Below are positions 8,039 to 16,589 of a stretch of 47,108 nucleotides of DNA, piece by piece; positions within the stretch are counted from its first letter, which is position 1, and each line of letters begins with the position of its first letter. Origin of the DNA: DATFLL01 sp035267785. Lineage in GTDB: Bacteria; Pseudomonadota; Gammaproteobacteria; DATFLL01. Both the position numbers and the translations under genes were made by a program. Where the stretch lies: NCBI GenBank assembly GCA_035267785.1, contig DATFLL010000124.1, positions 1 through 47,108 on the forward strand, in the 5' to 3' direction. Below the pieces are notes generated by a model. The model ran no database searches. It was not told where the DNA came from and worked only from the letters and a program-made list of their open reading frames with translations.

Positions 8039-8776
8039 ATGGTTGACAAGTGGTTATATTTTGCTCGATCGCGGTATCTGCCCGCGCGGTGTGTACTCTG
8101 CGGGGCGCCCGGCTCCGACGGCCGAGACCTGTGTGCCGGCTGCGCTGCGGACCTGCCGCGCCTGGACCCGGCCCTCGGGCAGGCGTGCCGGCGCTGCGCG
8201 GCGCCCCTGCCGTCCTCCTCACCCGGCGCCGTCTGCGGGCACTGCCTGCGCCGGCCACCGCCCCACGAGGCGGCAGTGGCGGCGTTTCGCTATGAACCAC
8301 CGCTCAGCCGGCTGATCACCGAGCTCAAGTTTCACCAACGCCTGCACCTCGCCCGCCTGCTCGGCGAGGAACTGGCCGAAGCGGTCGCGGCGGCGCTGGC
8401 CTTGCGGGCGGACGAGGCCCCGCAGGTTATTGTCCCCGTTCCTCTGCATCGGGCCCGCCTGCGCGAGCGCGGTTACAACCAGGCACTCGAGTTGGCCCGC
8501 CCGGTCGCGGCGCGTCTGGACATCCCCCTGGCGCCCAGCCTGTGCGAGCGGGTGCGCGCCACGTCGGCACAGACCGACCTGCCCGCCGGACGCCGACGCG
8601 CCAATGTGCGCGGCGCCTTTCGCGCCAACGACTGCTCGGGAGTCGACCGGGTGGCCCTGGTCGACGACGTACTGACCACCGGACACACGGTCGCCGAGCT
8701 CGCCCGCGTACTCAAGCGCGCGGGCGTTCGCCGCGTCGAGGTATGGGGCTGCGCCCGCGCGGCGGCGCCGGGTTAG
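8039..8776 (+). CDS. comF: ComF/GntX family phosphoribosyltransferase-like protein
   Basis: A 245-aa cytoplasmic protein of the ComF family, linked to uptake and use of transformed DNA in competent bacteria. The N-terminus has four Cys pairs (18/21, 32/35, 50/53, 66/69), as expected for its zinc-binding domain. The C-terminal phosphoribosyltransferase domain has VPVPLHRARLRERGYNQA and the PRPP-binding loop VALVDDVLTTGHT near residue 213. The ATG at 8039 follows GGGAAGGGA. It is divergent from the bio operon, an arrangement common in gammaproteobacteria. No partner competence genes are in the window. Confidence 0.9.
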   Translation: MVDKWLYFARSRYLPARCVLCGAPGSDGRDLCAGCAADLPRLDPALGQACRRCAAPLPSSSPGAVCGHCLRRPPPHEAAVAAFRYEPPLSRLITELKFHQRLHLARLLGEELAEAVAAALALRADEAPQVIVPVPLHRARLRERGYNQALELARPVAARLDIPLAPSLCERVRATSAQTDLPAGRRRANVRGAFRANDCSGVDRVALVDDVLTTGHTVAELARVLKRAGVRRVEVWGCARAAAPG

Positions 8777-8878
8777 GAGCCTGTCAGCGCGTACGGGGGA
8801 AACGGAATGTAGAGGCGGAACAAATGAGCGTCCCGAGCGGCGCTGCAACGAGTGAGAGCCGCTTCGGGAAGCGATGCA

Positions 8879-9604
8879 TCAGAAATGATAATACAGATCC
8901 AGGAAGGGTCCCTTCACCTTGATGTCGGAATAGACATTGTCGACATCATCGAGCTTGAACTGCTGGTGGCGCCAGCCGCCTTCGAGTCCCAGGCCGCCGC
9001 TCCACTCATAGCTGAGCTTGGCCCGGTAATCGGAGATCTGGCTGTTGTTGTACTGGACGTGACTGCCCTCGACCCCCGCGGAAAGCCCCGTGAAAGGAAG
9101 ATCGAATACGGCCGAGCCGTAAAACATCGGCACGGTCGTGGCAAACGACTTCGACTGGCGGCTGCCGCTATCGGCCAGCGCGAAACTGCCGTCGATGTGC
9201 TTGATGTTGACGCCCAGGTCCAGATTCACCCAGTTGTCGAGGACCTGGTAGTAGAAGGTCGCATCGGTCTGGTCGAGAGAGCCGTCCGAGGCGACATTGC
9301 CGCTGAAGGTATTGCCGCCGAAGGTCACGGTGGTGGTGTTGACGCCGCTCAGCGACAGCTTATTGTGCTGAAAACGGAAGTTGGGCAGGAGCGGAATGGG
9401 ATGCTCGATCGTGATCCAGCTGAAATTCTCCGTCTCGGTGGACAGACCCAGATTGTCCTGCAGGTCCATGTCACCGCCCTGATAGCGCAGCAAACCGGTG
9501 GGTTTGTGTTGCCACCAGCCGGTTCCGATATAGGCCCCCACCGTGTCGGCCAGGGCCGGCGCGGTAAAGGCAAGGCAGACAATCAGCGCGATGAAGCGTT
9601 TCAT
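8879..9604 (-). CDS. Outer-membrane beta-barrel protein, TIGR04219-like
   Basis: A 241-aa secreted protein. The start at 9604 gives MKRFIALIVCLAFTAPALA, a signal peptide with a clear Ala-Leu-Ala cleavage site; an upstream ATG at 9628 would add eight polar residues. The mature part alternates hydrophobic and polar residues as in a beta-barrel, and the last residue is Phe in FLDLYYHF, the outer-membrane insertion signal recognised by BamA. GAYIGTGWWQHKPTG near the N-terminus resembles the TIGR04219 barrel family. It converges on comF. The cargo or role of this barrel is unknown. Confidence 0.82.
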   Translation of the reverse strand: MKRFIALIVCLAFTAPALADTVGAYIGTGWWQHKPTGLLRYQGGDMDLQDNLGLSTETENFSWITIEHPIPLLPNFRFQHNKLSLSGVNTTTVTFGGNTFSGNVASDGSLDQTDATFYYQVLDNWVNLDLGVNIKHIDGSFALADSGSRQSKSFATTVPMFYGSAVFDLPFTGLSAGVEGSHVQYNNSQISDYRAKLSYEWSGGLGLEGGWRHQQFKLDDVDNVYSDIKVKGPFLDLYYHF

Positions 9605-9706
9605 GGTGTCATTCCCCCGGATCTGCAACGGGCTGGTACAGCCACGCCCGCCGCAACCCCCGCCGCGGGCACTGTCAGAGGATAACCGGCGGGAGACGAT
9701 CCCTCC

Positions 9707-9720
9707 GTGATCCCGATCAC
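9707..9720. promoter_or_regulatory. GTGATC-GG-GATCAC palindrome, possible CRP/FNR-family operator
   Basis: An inverted repeat with core GTGA-N6-TCAC, the CRP half-site pattern, lies upstream of the barrel gene and close to a TATACT hexamer (minus strand, 9742-9737). The flanks do not extend the CRP consensus, so the identity of the regulator is open. Confidence 0.3.
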
Positions 9721-9785
9721 TGTAAGAGCCTATATTAGTATACCCTGATTCTGCGAATATTGGATATCCGCAGGGTCCCAGGGTC

Positions 9786-10907
9786 CTAATCGGCCGGGGA
9801 GTGGCTCGCCTTGAGTGTAATCAGGCGCGCTTGCGCGTATTTTTCCAGTTCCGGGCTCAGCGCCCGGGTGGCCCGCGCACGTTGGTACGCCTGGCGCGCG
9901 GCGGCCGGCTTGCCAAGGGCCTCCAGGGAAATTCCCAAACCGACCCACCAGTCGCCCCGGTTCGGACGAACCTTCACCAACTGACGATAGGCCTGCGCGG
10001 CCTCGCGCTGGCGACCCACGCGCTGGTACAGCGCCGCGAGCATCGCCAGGTAGTCGATATCGTTGTGAGTCGCCCCGAGGTGGCGTTCGAGCACCTCGAC
10101 TGCGGCCGGGGCGCGGCCCTGACCAAGGAGCACCCGAGCGTAGAGCTTGGCGAACACGGTATGGTCGGGCGCCAGGTGCACGCCCTGTTTGAGCAGCCCG
10201 GCGGCCTCGACCAGGCGCCCGGCGCGCATATAAACACCGGCGAGGAGCTCGCGGGCGCGTAAATTGCGCGGGTCGGCCTTCAGAGCCTGGCGCAGTTGCT
10301 CCTCCCCCCGCGACGTATCACCGCGGCCCAACAATCGATAGCCCCGCTGATAGGCGAGCTCGGAGCGCTGGTCGGCGGTCATCGGCCGGCGCCGTTTGTG
10401 CAGATCGACCCCGGTACCGGCCCGCGTCTCGGCACGGTGATGCTCGGCGGTCGGCGCACGCGCCCGCTGCCGAACGGTGGAATGTTTGACCGGCGAAGCG
10501 GCATCGCCGTGCGATGGCGCTGCAGCGGACGGCGCCGGCGGGACCGCCGCGGCGACGCGCGCGGGCGACACAACTGCCTCCCGGGGAGCCGGAGCCGGCG
10601 CCGATGCGGGGACCGGCGCGGCGGCCGGTTTTGGCTTGGGCGCAGCGGCCGGCGCCGGATGCGAGGCGCTGGCAACCGGGCTACCGGCTGAGGCGCGCGG
10701 TGCCAGACGTTCCCAGGCAAGGTAGGCGGCCCCACCGAGCACGACCGCCGCCAGGAGCGCGATCAGGCCGTAGAGGGCCCGCCGGCGCGCGGCGGTCGGG
10801 CCCATGCCGGCGCCGAGGTCGAGGTTGTGCAGAACGCCGTCGGGCCGTTCCAGACTGCGGGCGCGACGCTTGTCCAGGTCCCTCAGCATGTCATTGATGA
10901 GGCTCAT
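9786..10907 (-). CDS. mshN: MSHA biogenesis protein MshN-like (TPR protein)
   Basis: A 373-aa inner-membrane anchored protein. It opens MSLINDMLRDLDKRRA, the hallmark N-terminus of MshN, has one membrane helix (about 45-65) and a Pro/Ala-rich periplasmic linker (about 75-165). The C-terminal half carries tetratricopeptide repeats, for example ELAYQRGYRLLGRGDTSRG and the unit ending RNLRARELLAGVYMRAGR. It probably scaffolds the type IV pilus-like MSHA assembly machine. The start at 10907 overlaps the mshM stop (ATGA). It is the last gene of the cluster here; mshE and mshG, which usually follow, are absent. Confidence 0.85.
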   Translation of the reverse strand: MSLINDMLRDLDKRRARSLERPDGVLHNLDLGAGMGPTAARRRALYGLIALLAAVVLGGAAYLAWERLAPRASAGSPVASASHPAPAAAPKPKPAAAPVPASAPAPAPREAVVSPARVAAAVPPAPSAAAPSHGDAASPVKHSTVRQRARAPTAEHHRAETRAGTGVDLHKRRRPMTADQRSELAYQRGYRLLGRGDTSRGEEQLRQALKADPRNLRARELLAGVYMRAGRLVEAAGLLKQGVHLAPDHTVFAKLYARVLLGQGRAPAAVEVLERHLGATHNDIDYLAMLAALYQRVGRQREAAQAYRQLVKVRPNRGDWWVGLGISLEALGKPAAARQAYQRARATRALSPELEKYAQARLITLKASHSPAD

Positions 10908-11812
10908 AGCCCTTCCTTCCTCACGACCAGGTACACCGCCACCGCCAGGACCACGACAGCGGCACCGCTCCACTTCCAGAACCGCCCCGCGTCCGTTCCG
11001 CGCTGCGCGTCCTGCGTGTCACGCGCCGCGGTGCGCATGTGCGCCCGGGTCACGGCGCGATCGCCCCGTCCGTAGGCGACCATCAGCGCCTTGTGGCACA
11101 GGATATTGATGAGGCGCGGAACACCGCCGCTGGCGCGGTAAAGCAGGGCGAGCGCACCGGGCTGGAACAGCCCGCCGCCGCTGTAACCGGCCACGTGCAA
11201 CCGGTGCGCGACATAGGCCTGCAGACCCCGGCGATCGATCGGCGGCAGCGTATAGGAGAACGTGATCCGCTGGCGCAGCTGGCGCGTCGAGGGTCGGCTC
11301 AGGCGCGCATCGAGCTCGGGCTGGCCGAACATCACGACCTGCACGAGCTTGCGTTTTTCCGTTTCCAGATTGGTCAGCAGACGCAGCGCCTCCAGCGTTT
11401 CCAGGGGCATGGCCTGTGCCTCGTCCAGGCAGAGTACGACGTTCTTGCCGGCGGCGTTGAGGTCGATGAGGTGCTGGGAGACGTGCTTGAGCACACGGTG
11501 CTGGCCCAGATTGCGCGGCAGCTCCAGACCGAGCTCCTCGGCCAGGGCAAACCCCAACGCGCTGGGCGTGAGCTGCGGGTTGGGCAGGTAGGCGGTGACG
11601 GTCTGTTCGTCGAGGCTGTTGAGCAGCTTGCGGCACAGCAGCGTCTTGCCGGTGCCGACTTCCCCGGTCACCTTGATGAAGCCCTCGCCGATCCGCAGCG
11701 CGACCAGCAGCGTGTTCAGCGCATCGGCGTAGTGGCCGTATGAGAAGAAATAGCTGGTGTCGGGCGTAATGGTGAAGGGAAACTCGCGCAGCCCGAAGTG
11801 TTCGAGATACAT
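10904..11812 (-). CDS. mshM: MSHA biogenesis ATPase MshM (ExeA/GspA-like AAA)
   Basis: A 302-aa AAA ATPase of the ExeA type. MYLEHFGLREFPFTITPD is the usual opening. The Walker A motif GEVGTGKT is at 50-57, Walker B VVLCLDEAQAMP near 125-136, and a conserved GQPELD segment follows. A single C-terminal hydrophobic segment (about 281-298) suggests membrane anchoring, as in GspA-like proteins. It likely uses ATP to place or assemble the secretin. Overlap with mshN shows they are co-transcribed. A gap of 156 bp separates it from mshL; I see no gene in that gap. Confidence 0.88.
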   Translation of the reverse strand: MYLEHFGLREFPFTITPDTSYFFSYGHYADALNTLLVALRIGEGFIKVTGEVGTGKTLLCRKLLNSLDEQTVTAYLPNPQLTPSALGFALAEELGLELPRNLGQHRVLKHVSQHLIDLNAAGKNVVLCLDEAQAMPLETLEALRLLTNLETEKRKLVQVVMFGQPELDARLSRPSTRQLRQRITFSYTLPPIDRRGLQAYVAHRLHVAGYSGGGLFQPGALALLYRASGGVPRLINILCHKALMVAYGRGDRAVTRAHMRTAARDTQDAQRGTDAGRFWKWSGAAVVVLAVAVYLVVRKEGL

Positions 11813-11968
11813 GAGCGTCAGCGCGCCAGGCGCCCCGTAAGGGAAAACGGGAGCCGCGCCCGGTAAGGCCTCGAGCGCGCCGCGATCGTAGGCTCGATGT
11901 ATGCCCAGTGCATTACCATATTTCAGCCTCGAGTCCCGCTCGATGCAATAGCCGCGCCCCGACGGCGC

Positions 11969-13783
11969 TCAGTTGCCATCGCCGCCATCGCTTCCGCCGC
12001 CATTCTCGGTGCCGCGCTCGTCGCCGTCCGCGCCGACACCCATATCGCGGATACGCTGGCGCGAGCCGCGCAGCATGTCCGACCAGGCCTCGCCCCCGTT
12101 GACGACGATGGGGCGCAGCAGGATCACCAGTTCGCTCTTTCGCGTCACCTGCTTGGTGTGACGGAACAGCCCGCCGACCAGCGGCAGGTCGCCGAGCAGC
12201 GGCACCGAGGCCACGTCGTCGCGCGTGGTGTTCTGCATCAGGCCGCCGATGACCACGACCTGGCCGCTCTCGGCACGAACGATGCTGTCGGACTCGCGAA
12301 TCGTGCTGTTGGCCAACGGCACGCTCAGATCCTGCGTGGTGGAGACGCTGATGTTCTTGATCTGCTCCTTGACCTCGCTGACGGTCGGATGGATGTGCAG
12401 GATGACATCGCCCTTGGCATCGATCTGGGGCAGTACGTCGAGCGCCACGCCGGAGAAGAACGGCGTGAGAGTCACGTTGTTCTGTGTGGACAGGGCGCCG
12501 GTGGTCGTATTGGTGTTGCTGTTGACGTCGGTGACGAAAAACTCGTCGGTACCGACCTTGATCACCGCCTTCTGATTATTGACGGTCGATACGCGCGGAC
12601 TGGACAACACGTGCACCTTGCCCTGGGTCTGCAGCAGCTCGATGAACGCCGTGAAGTCGTTGAGGTTCAACGCGGCCGTGAACACGCCGCCAAACGCGCT
12701 CGTCGTGGTGCCGTTGACGGGATTGTAACCCGACGGATTGAGGTCGCCCGTGTTGCCGCGAAGGCTGCTGGTTCCAATGCTGTCGTAGATGCTGTTGCCC
12801 GCGCCGAAGATGCTGCCGCCGCCGACCTGGCCGATGGTTACCGACTTGTTGCTCGCCGGGCGGCCGAGTGCGGCCCAATTCACACCCGATTGGAAGCCCT
12901 TGTTGAGCTCGACCTCGATAATCTTGGCCTCCAGGATGACCTGGCGTTGAATGATCGCCTGGGTGCTCCTGAGGTACTGCTCGACATCACGCAGCTCGTC
13001 GGGCATGGCGCGCACGACCACGATGCCCGACTGCGGACTGACCACGACGCGGCGCCCGTCCTTGTTGCCGACGATGGCCTGCAGCGAGGTACGCAGTTCC
13101 CGCCAGAAATTCGAATCGGTCGTGGTCTCGATGTTGCTGCCGGCCAGCGCCTGGGTCTTGGAGCCGATGGCATTGTTCGAATTGGTGTTCGAGCCCGATC
13201 GGTTGTAGGCGGCCGGGTTTTCCGTCACCTGACCCGAGCTCACCCGCACCTGCGACTCGCCTTTCCTCGCCATGTCCAGGTAGTTGATCTTGAAGATTCG
13301 CGTGCGCATTGCGTTGGGATAGACCTCGAACACGCGACCGTGACGCTCGTAGTCGTAGCCATAGACGTTGCGCACGACATTCATCACCTGAGGAATGGTG
13401 ACGTTCTTCAGATCGAGCGTGATGTGCCCCTGGACCTGGGGATGGACGATCATGTTGTAGGGCGTGCCCTCGACCAGGCCCATAAAGAAGCTGCGCGCCG
13501 GTGAGCGATTGACCTTGACGTCGAAGCGCGGCTCGACGTCCACGCCGCTGCTGCCCGGGACATTGAGGTTGATCTGCGGCAACAGCGCCGCGTTGACGGC
13601 CGCGGGCGGCTTGGGCGCAGCCTTGGCCGTGCGCGCGGAAGGGGGCGTCGTGATGCCCTCGCTCAATGCGGCGTCGATGGCATGGTCGGAGCCGTGGTCG
13701 CCGGGCGGCGCCGCGCAGGCCGCAAGCCCCCCTGCCAATACGGCAACGAGAATCGTTCTGTTCAATCTGGCAATCATGTTCAT
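11969..13783 (-). CDS. mshL: MSHA secretin lipoprotein MshL
   Basis: A 604-aa outer-membrane secretin that forms the pilus exit pore. A lipoprotein signal ends in the lipobox LAAC with Cys23. An STN-like domain (GTPYNMIVHPQVQGHITLDL, about 100-140) precedes N-domains with an NMR/secretin-type segment, and the C-terminal secretin domain shows VPLLGDLPLVGGLFRHTKQ and SELVILLRPIVV. The central part has Asn/Ser-rich insertions. The C-terminal tail is rich in Gly and Asp. Size and order are typical for the MshL/PilQ family, and the neighbours settle the MSHA identity. Confidence 0.9.
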   Translation of the reverse strand: MNMIARLNRTILVAVLAGGLAACAAPPGDHGSDHAIDAALSEGITTPPSARTAKAAPKPPAAVNAALLPQINLNVPGSSGVDVEPRFDVKVNRSPARSFFMGLVEGTPYNMIVHPQVQGHITLDLKNVTIPQVMNVVRNVYGYDYERHGRVFEVYPNAMRTRIFKINYLDMARKGESQVRVSSGQVTENPAAYNRSGSNTNSNNAIGSKTQALAGSNIETTTDSNFWRELRTSLQAIVGNKDGRRVVVSPQSGIVVVRAMPDELRDVEQYLRSTQAIIQRQVILEAKIIEVELNKGFQSGVNWAALGRPASNKSVTIGQVGGGSIFGAGNSIYDSIGTSSLRGNTGDLNPSGYNPVNGTTTSAFGGVFTAALNLNDFTAFIELLQTQGKVHVLSSPRVSTVNNQKAVIKVGTDEFFVTDVNSNTNTTTGALSTQNNVTLTPFFSGVALDVLPQIDAKGDVILHIHPTVSEVKEQIKNISVSTTQDLSVPLANSTIRESDSIVRAESGQVVVIGGLMQNTTRDDVASVPLLGDLPLVGGLFRHTKQVTRKSELVILLRPIVVNGGEAWSDMLRGSRQRIRDMGVGADGDERGTENGGGSDGGDGN

Positions 13784-13796
13784 GGTCGCGTTCTTG

Positions 13797-14183
13797 TTAT
13801 CGCGCGGGACGCTTCACGCGCCCCGGCAGCAGTTTGATGCTGAACGTCCTGTCCCTACGACGCAGTTTCACTTCGCTCGGCAATATCTCCACCACGACGG
13901 CACCGTGGATCCAATCGCCCTCGCTTACGCTGCGCCCGTTGACGATCGCCCCGCGCCGGCCCGGCGAAATGAGCGTCTGAGTCAGTACCCATCGCGGGCG
14001 CTGCACCGCTGCGCCGCGCCCTGTGCTCGTGTAGCCCGGCGGGCGCGTCGGGTCGTCGAGCGCCGTCGTCGGCGCGGCCGCGGCAATGCCCGATGCGCCC
14101 AACACGGAAACGGCCGCGACGATGAGCACCGCCCGGCGCAGCAGCGGGCGCGGTCCGAGCAGTCCGGTCGTCGCCTCAGACAC
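13797..14183 (-). CDS. mshK: MSHA biogenesis protein MshK
   Basis: A 128-aa periplasmic protein, GTG start at 14183, overlapping the mshJ stop by 8 nt. A membrane/signal segment (about 16-36, ending in AAAA) leads to DPTRPP, the short motif typical of MshK/PilP-like secretin-associated proteins. The rest is a small basic domain with repeated strand-like pieces. It likely couples the inner-membrane platform to MshL. Identity rests on the DPTRPP motif, size and position between mshJ and mshL. Confidence 0.8.
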   Translation of the reverse strand: MSEATTGLLGPRPLLRRAVLIVAAVSVLGASGIAAAAPTTALDDPTRPPGYTSTGRGAAVQRPRWVLTQTLISPGRRGAIVNGRSVSEGDWIHGAVVVEILPSEVKLRRRDRTFSIKLLPGRVKRPAR

Positions 14184-14808
14184 CGATCCAGTCCTTGTCC
14201 AGGCTGAGGGTGTGCACGGTGATCGTCACCTGCGCCTCGGGGTAGTGCTTGACATCGAGCTCGATGCTGTCCCAGTAGAACTGCCAGGGCAGGCGGTCGA
14301 GCTCACGCAGGTACGTCAGCGTGTCGAGGTAACTGCCGCGAAACTCCATCACCAGGCCGTGGCGATAAACCCCCGTCATCAGCGGGCTGGCCCCCTGACT
14401 CTCCACCCGATACAGCTTCAGATCCGTCTTGCGCGTGAGCACCTGTTCGAGCACCTTCGCCATCTGCGCGGGCGCGATCAAGCCGCGCATCTTGCCCTTG
14501 AGTTCGGCGTCGACCGCATCCATCTGCCGGCGCAGCGCGGCGATGTGCTCGCGCGTGGCCCGATCGGGGTCCTGCCGCTGGCGCTCGAGCAGCGCCTGGG
14601 ACTCCATGTCGAAGGCCTGTATCTGCTGGCGCTGGCGCTGAATCTCGGCGCTGGCGCGCTGGCGCGCCGCGTCCAACGGCGCAATGAGAAATGTCTGCCA
14701 CACGACAATCAACACGGCCGCCACCGCCAGTGCGACCAGGCCCCGCTCACGCAAGGTCAGAGCATCGAATCGTGCCATCCACTTTTGAACGTGCTCGCCG
14801 GCGGTCAT
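14176..14808 (-). CDS. mshJ: MSHA biogenesis protein MshJ (PilO-like)
   Basis: A 210-aa bitopic inner-membrane protein with a helix near residues 23-45, a long coiled-coil region rich in Gln/Arg/Glu (about 48-115) and a C-terminal periplasmic domain with YRHGLVMEFRGSYLDTLTYL, the PilO-like ferredoxin-fold segment. It pairs with the PilN-like protein upstream in the alignment subcomplex of type IV pili. Its ATG overlaps the preceding stop as ATGA. Typical length; no defects. Confidence 0.85.
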   Translation of the reverse strand: MTAGEHVQKWMARFDALTLRERGLVALAVAAVLIVVWQTFLIAPLDAARQRASAEIQRQRQQIQAFDMESQALLERQRQDPDRATREHIAALRRQMDAVDAELKGKMRGLIAPAQMAKVLEQVLTRKTDLKLYRVESQGASPLMTGVYRHGLVMEFRGSYLDTLTYLRELDRLPWQFYWDSIELDVKHYPEAQVTITVHTLSLDKDWIGV

Positions 14809-15410
14809 TTGGAGTCCTCGCCCGCGCTGCGCAGCACGAAATCGACCCAGTGCCGGTGGCGCTTGTCACGCGACATCTTGAAGGTATCGAAGGACATTCC
14901 GGCAAATGCCGACTCCCGGCCCAGGCGCTGCAGGAACTTGGGCACCAGCTCGGGGCGCAGGGTCGCCCCGCGCAGCTCGAGCGACGTGCCGCCCTTCGCG
15001 ATCTTGAAGCCCGTCAGCCACATCCCGTTGACGCGCTGGCGGGCCAACCCTTCGAAGTAGTCGGCAAAGCCGGTGGTATTGCCAAACGTCTTACCGCTGA
15101 GAAGGCCGAGCACACGCCGCTTGGTATCGAGCTCGTGCTCCAGCGTTGCGCTGGTCTTCTTTAGCCGCGGGTCATTGGCCTTGGGCGGAGTGATTCGGCG
15201 CATCTCGTTGACGCGCCTCTGGCTCGCGGCGAGCTGAGCCTTGGCGTGGGCGAGCTCGCGGTCCAGCGCGAATACCTGCCAGCGGCCGTACGCATAAATG
15301 AGCACCAGGGCAACTGCCATCAGCGCGCTGCCCTGCATCAGCGTCGTGGCCGAAAAGATCTTCTTCTGCTTGCGAAAGATCGGCTGGTAGAGGTTGATCT
15401 GCTGACTCAC
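14805..15410 (-). CDS. mshI2: PilN-domain protein of the MSHA cluster (MshI2)
   Basis: A 201-aa bitopic membrane protein beginning MSQQINLYQPIFRKQKKIF, the PilN N-terminal motif that binds the cytoplasmic PilM-like partner (here MshI). The membrane helix is at about 24-43 and is followed by a coiled coil and a small periplasmic domain. The start codon is GTG at 15410 and overlaps the mshI stop. It belongs to the inner-membrane alignment complex with MshI and MshJ. Confidence 0.85.
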   Translation of the reverse strand: MSQQINLYQPIFRKQKKIFSATTLMQGSALMAVALVLIYAYGRWQVFALDRELAHAKAQLAASQRRVNEMRRITPPKANDPRLKKTSATLEHELDTKRRVLGLLSGKTFGNTTGFADYFEGLARQRVNGMWLTGFKIAKGGTSLELRGATLRPELVPKFLQRLGRESAFAGMSFDTFKMSRDKRHRHWVDFVLRSAGEDSK

Positions 15411-16417
15411 AGCACGGTCTCCTCCACGCGCAGCGCGGCGCCGATGGCCGAGATGCAGCGCGCCTGCAGGGCAAAGTCCAGGGGCTCGGGGCTTTCGAGG
15501 ACATCATTGAGGTCCAGCATGCGCACCTGCACGCCCAGATTGGCCGCCAGGTAGCTCACCAGTCCCTCGACCTCCCTTTCCACAGGGGCGATCACCAGGC
15601 TCTTGATGGGCGGCTGCGAAAAGTGGCTCTCGTAATAATCGAGCGAGCGCTGCACCTCCAGGACGACGCTGTCCATTTCGCGCTGCTGCCCGGGCGCCGC
15701 GCCCTCGAACCCCAGGGTTGCGCCGCCGTCGTCGCCGGCCAGCGCCGCCGTCGCGGCAAGGTCGCCCTCGGGCACCAACTCGTCCAGACCGGTATCGATG
15801 GCCCGCGCCAGATAAAGGGTGCCTTGATGGGTCAGGGTAATCAGCCCGCCGGCCGCCGACAGCTGCAGCAGAGCGACGCCCTCCTGGTCTTCGGGCAACA
15901 GGGCGGCGATGTTGCGCTGCGCCAGCTCCGGGATGTCGATGACCTCAGGTCCCAGGCCGCCGCCCTCGAGCACGTCGATCCGCTCCTGGACCGTCGAGAC
16001 CCGCGCGGCGACCACGTACATCATGCGCGGACGTCCGCGTTCGCGCTGACCGGGGATGTCGAACACGTCGATCACGGCATCGTCGATGTGGAAATCCAGC
16101 ATGTCCTTGATACGCCAGCGAACGGCCGCCTTGAGCTCGGTGGTATCGACTTCCGGGGCCTCGACCAACAGGAGATTGAACGTCCCCGGCTCCAGGACCG
16201 TCACCACCGGCGCGTGCTCCAGCTTGTGCTCCTCGACCAGCTCCCCCACGACCTCGGGCGCGGCTGTCGGCGCATCGAGGGGGCGCCAGTCGCACAGGTC
16301 AAGGTGGGGCAGGCGACCGTCGTCGCGCCGCACCCGGGCCAGCGCCACGGAGTCGGAACCGATGCCGACGCCGACCTGCCCGGGTATTGCCGGTTTGCGT
16401 TTCAGAAAGGAAAACAG
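15407..16417 (-). CDS. mshI: MSHA biogenesis protein MshI (PilM-like), probable CTG start
   Basis: Cytoplasmic actin-fold protein of the PilM type. The body is convincing: PVVTVLEPGTFNLLLVEAP, AVRWRIKDMLDFHIDDAV and RSLDYYESHFSQPPIKSLVI are family segments. The first usual start in frame is GTG at 16348, but coding similarity continues upstream as FSFLKRKPAIPGQVGVGIGS, the expected MshI N-terminus. The only codon that would open this is CTG at 16417-16415, with GCGAGGG upstream; a TGA blocks further extension. I therefore give the CTG start (336 aa) and name GTG at 16348 (313 aa) as the fallback. It is the first gene of the cluster; the A+T-rich 16490-16570 region upstream probably holds the promoter. 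Confidence 0.82.
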   Translation of the reverse strand: MFSFLKRKPAIPGQVGVGIGSDSVALARVRRDDGRLPHLDLCDWRPLDAPTAAPEVVGELVEEHKLEHAPVVTVLEPGTFNLLLVEAPEVDTTELKAAVRWRIKDMLDFHIDDAVIDVFDIPGQRERGRPRMMYVVAARVSTVQERIDVLEGGGLGPEVIDIPELAQRNIAALLPEDQEGVALLQLSAAGGLITLTHQGTLYLARAIDTGLDELVPEGDLAATAALAGDDGGATLGFEGAAPGQQREMDSVVLEVQRSLDYYESHFSQPPIKSLVIAPVEREVEGLVSYLAANLGVQVRMLDLNDVLESPEPLDFALQARCISAIGAALRVEETVL

Positions 16418-16589
16418 GGTGCCGTGCCCTCGCCGTAATTGATCGATTCACGCGGCCGTCGCGCAGGGATACAGCCTGCTTTGGCCAGGATCACATACGT
16501 TTAGTGGACAAATTTAACAATCTATTAAAAACATCCACAGTAACATATTGTAGTCAATGGAATTTTATCTTCCATTTCCCGGTTGGGCG

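Noticed and set aside
11897..13504. 535-codon plus-strand frame opposite mshL
   Set aside because: Antisense shadow of a well-supported secretin gene with no family features.
16490..16589. Defined promoter hexamers for the msh cluster
   Set aside because: The stretch is A+T-rich and contains TTGACT, but no -10 hexamer at 16-18 bp was convincing.
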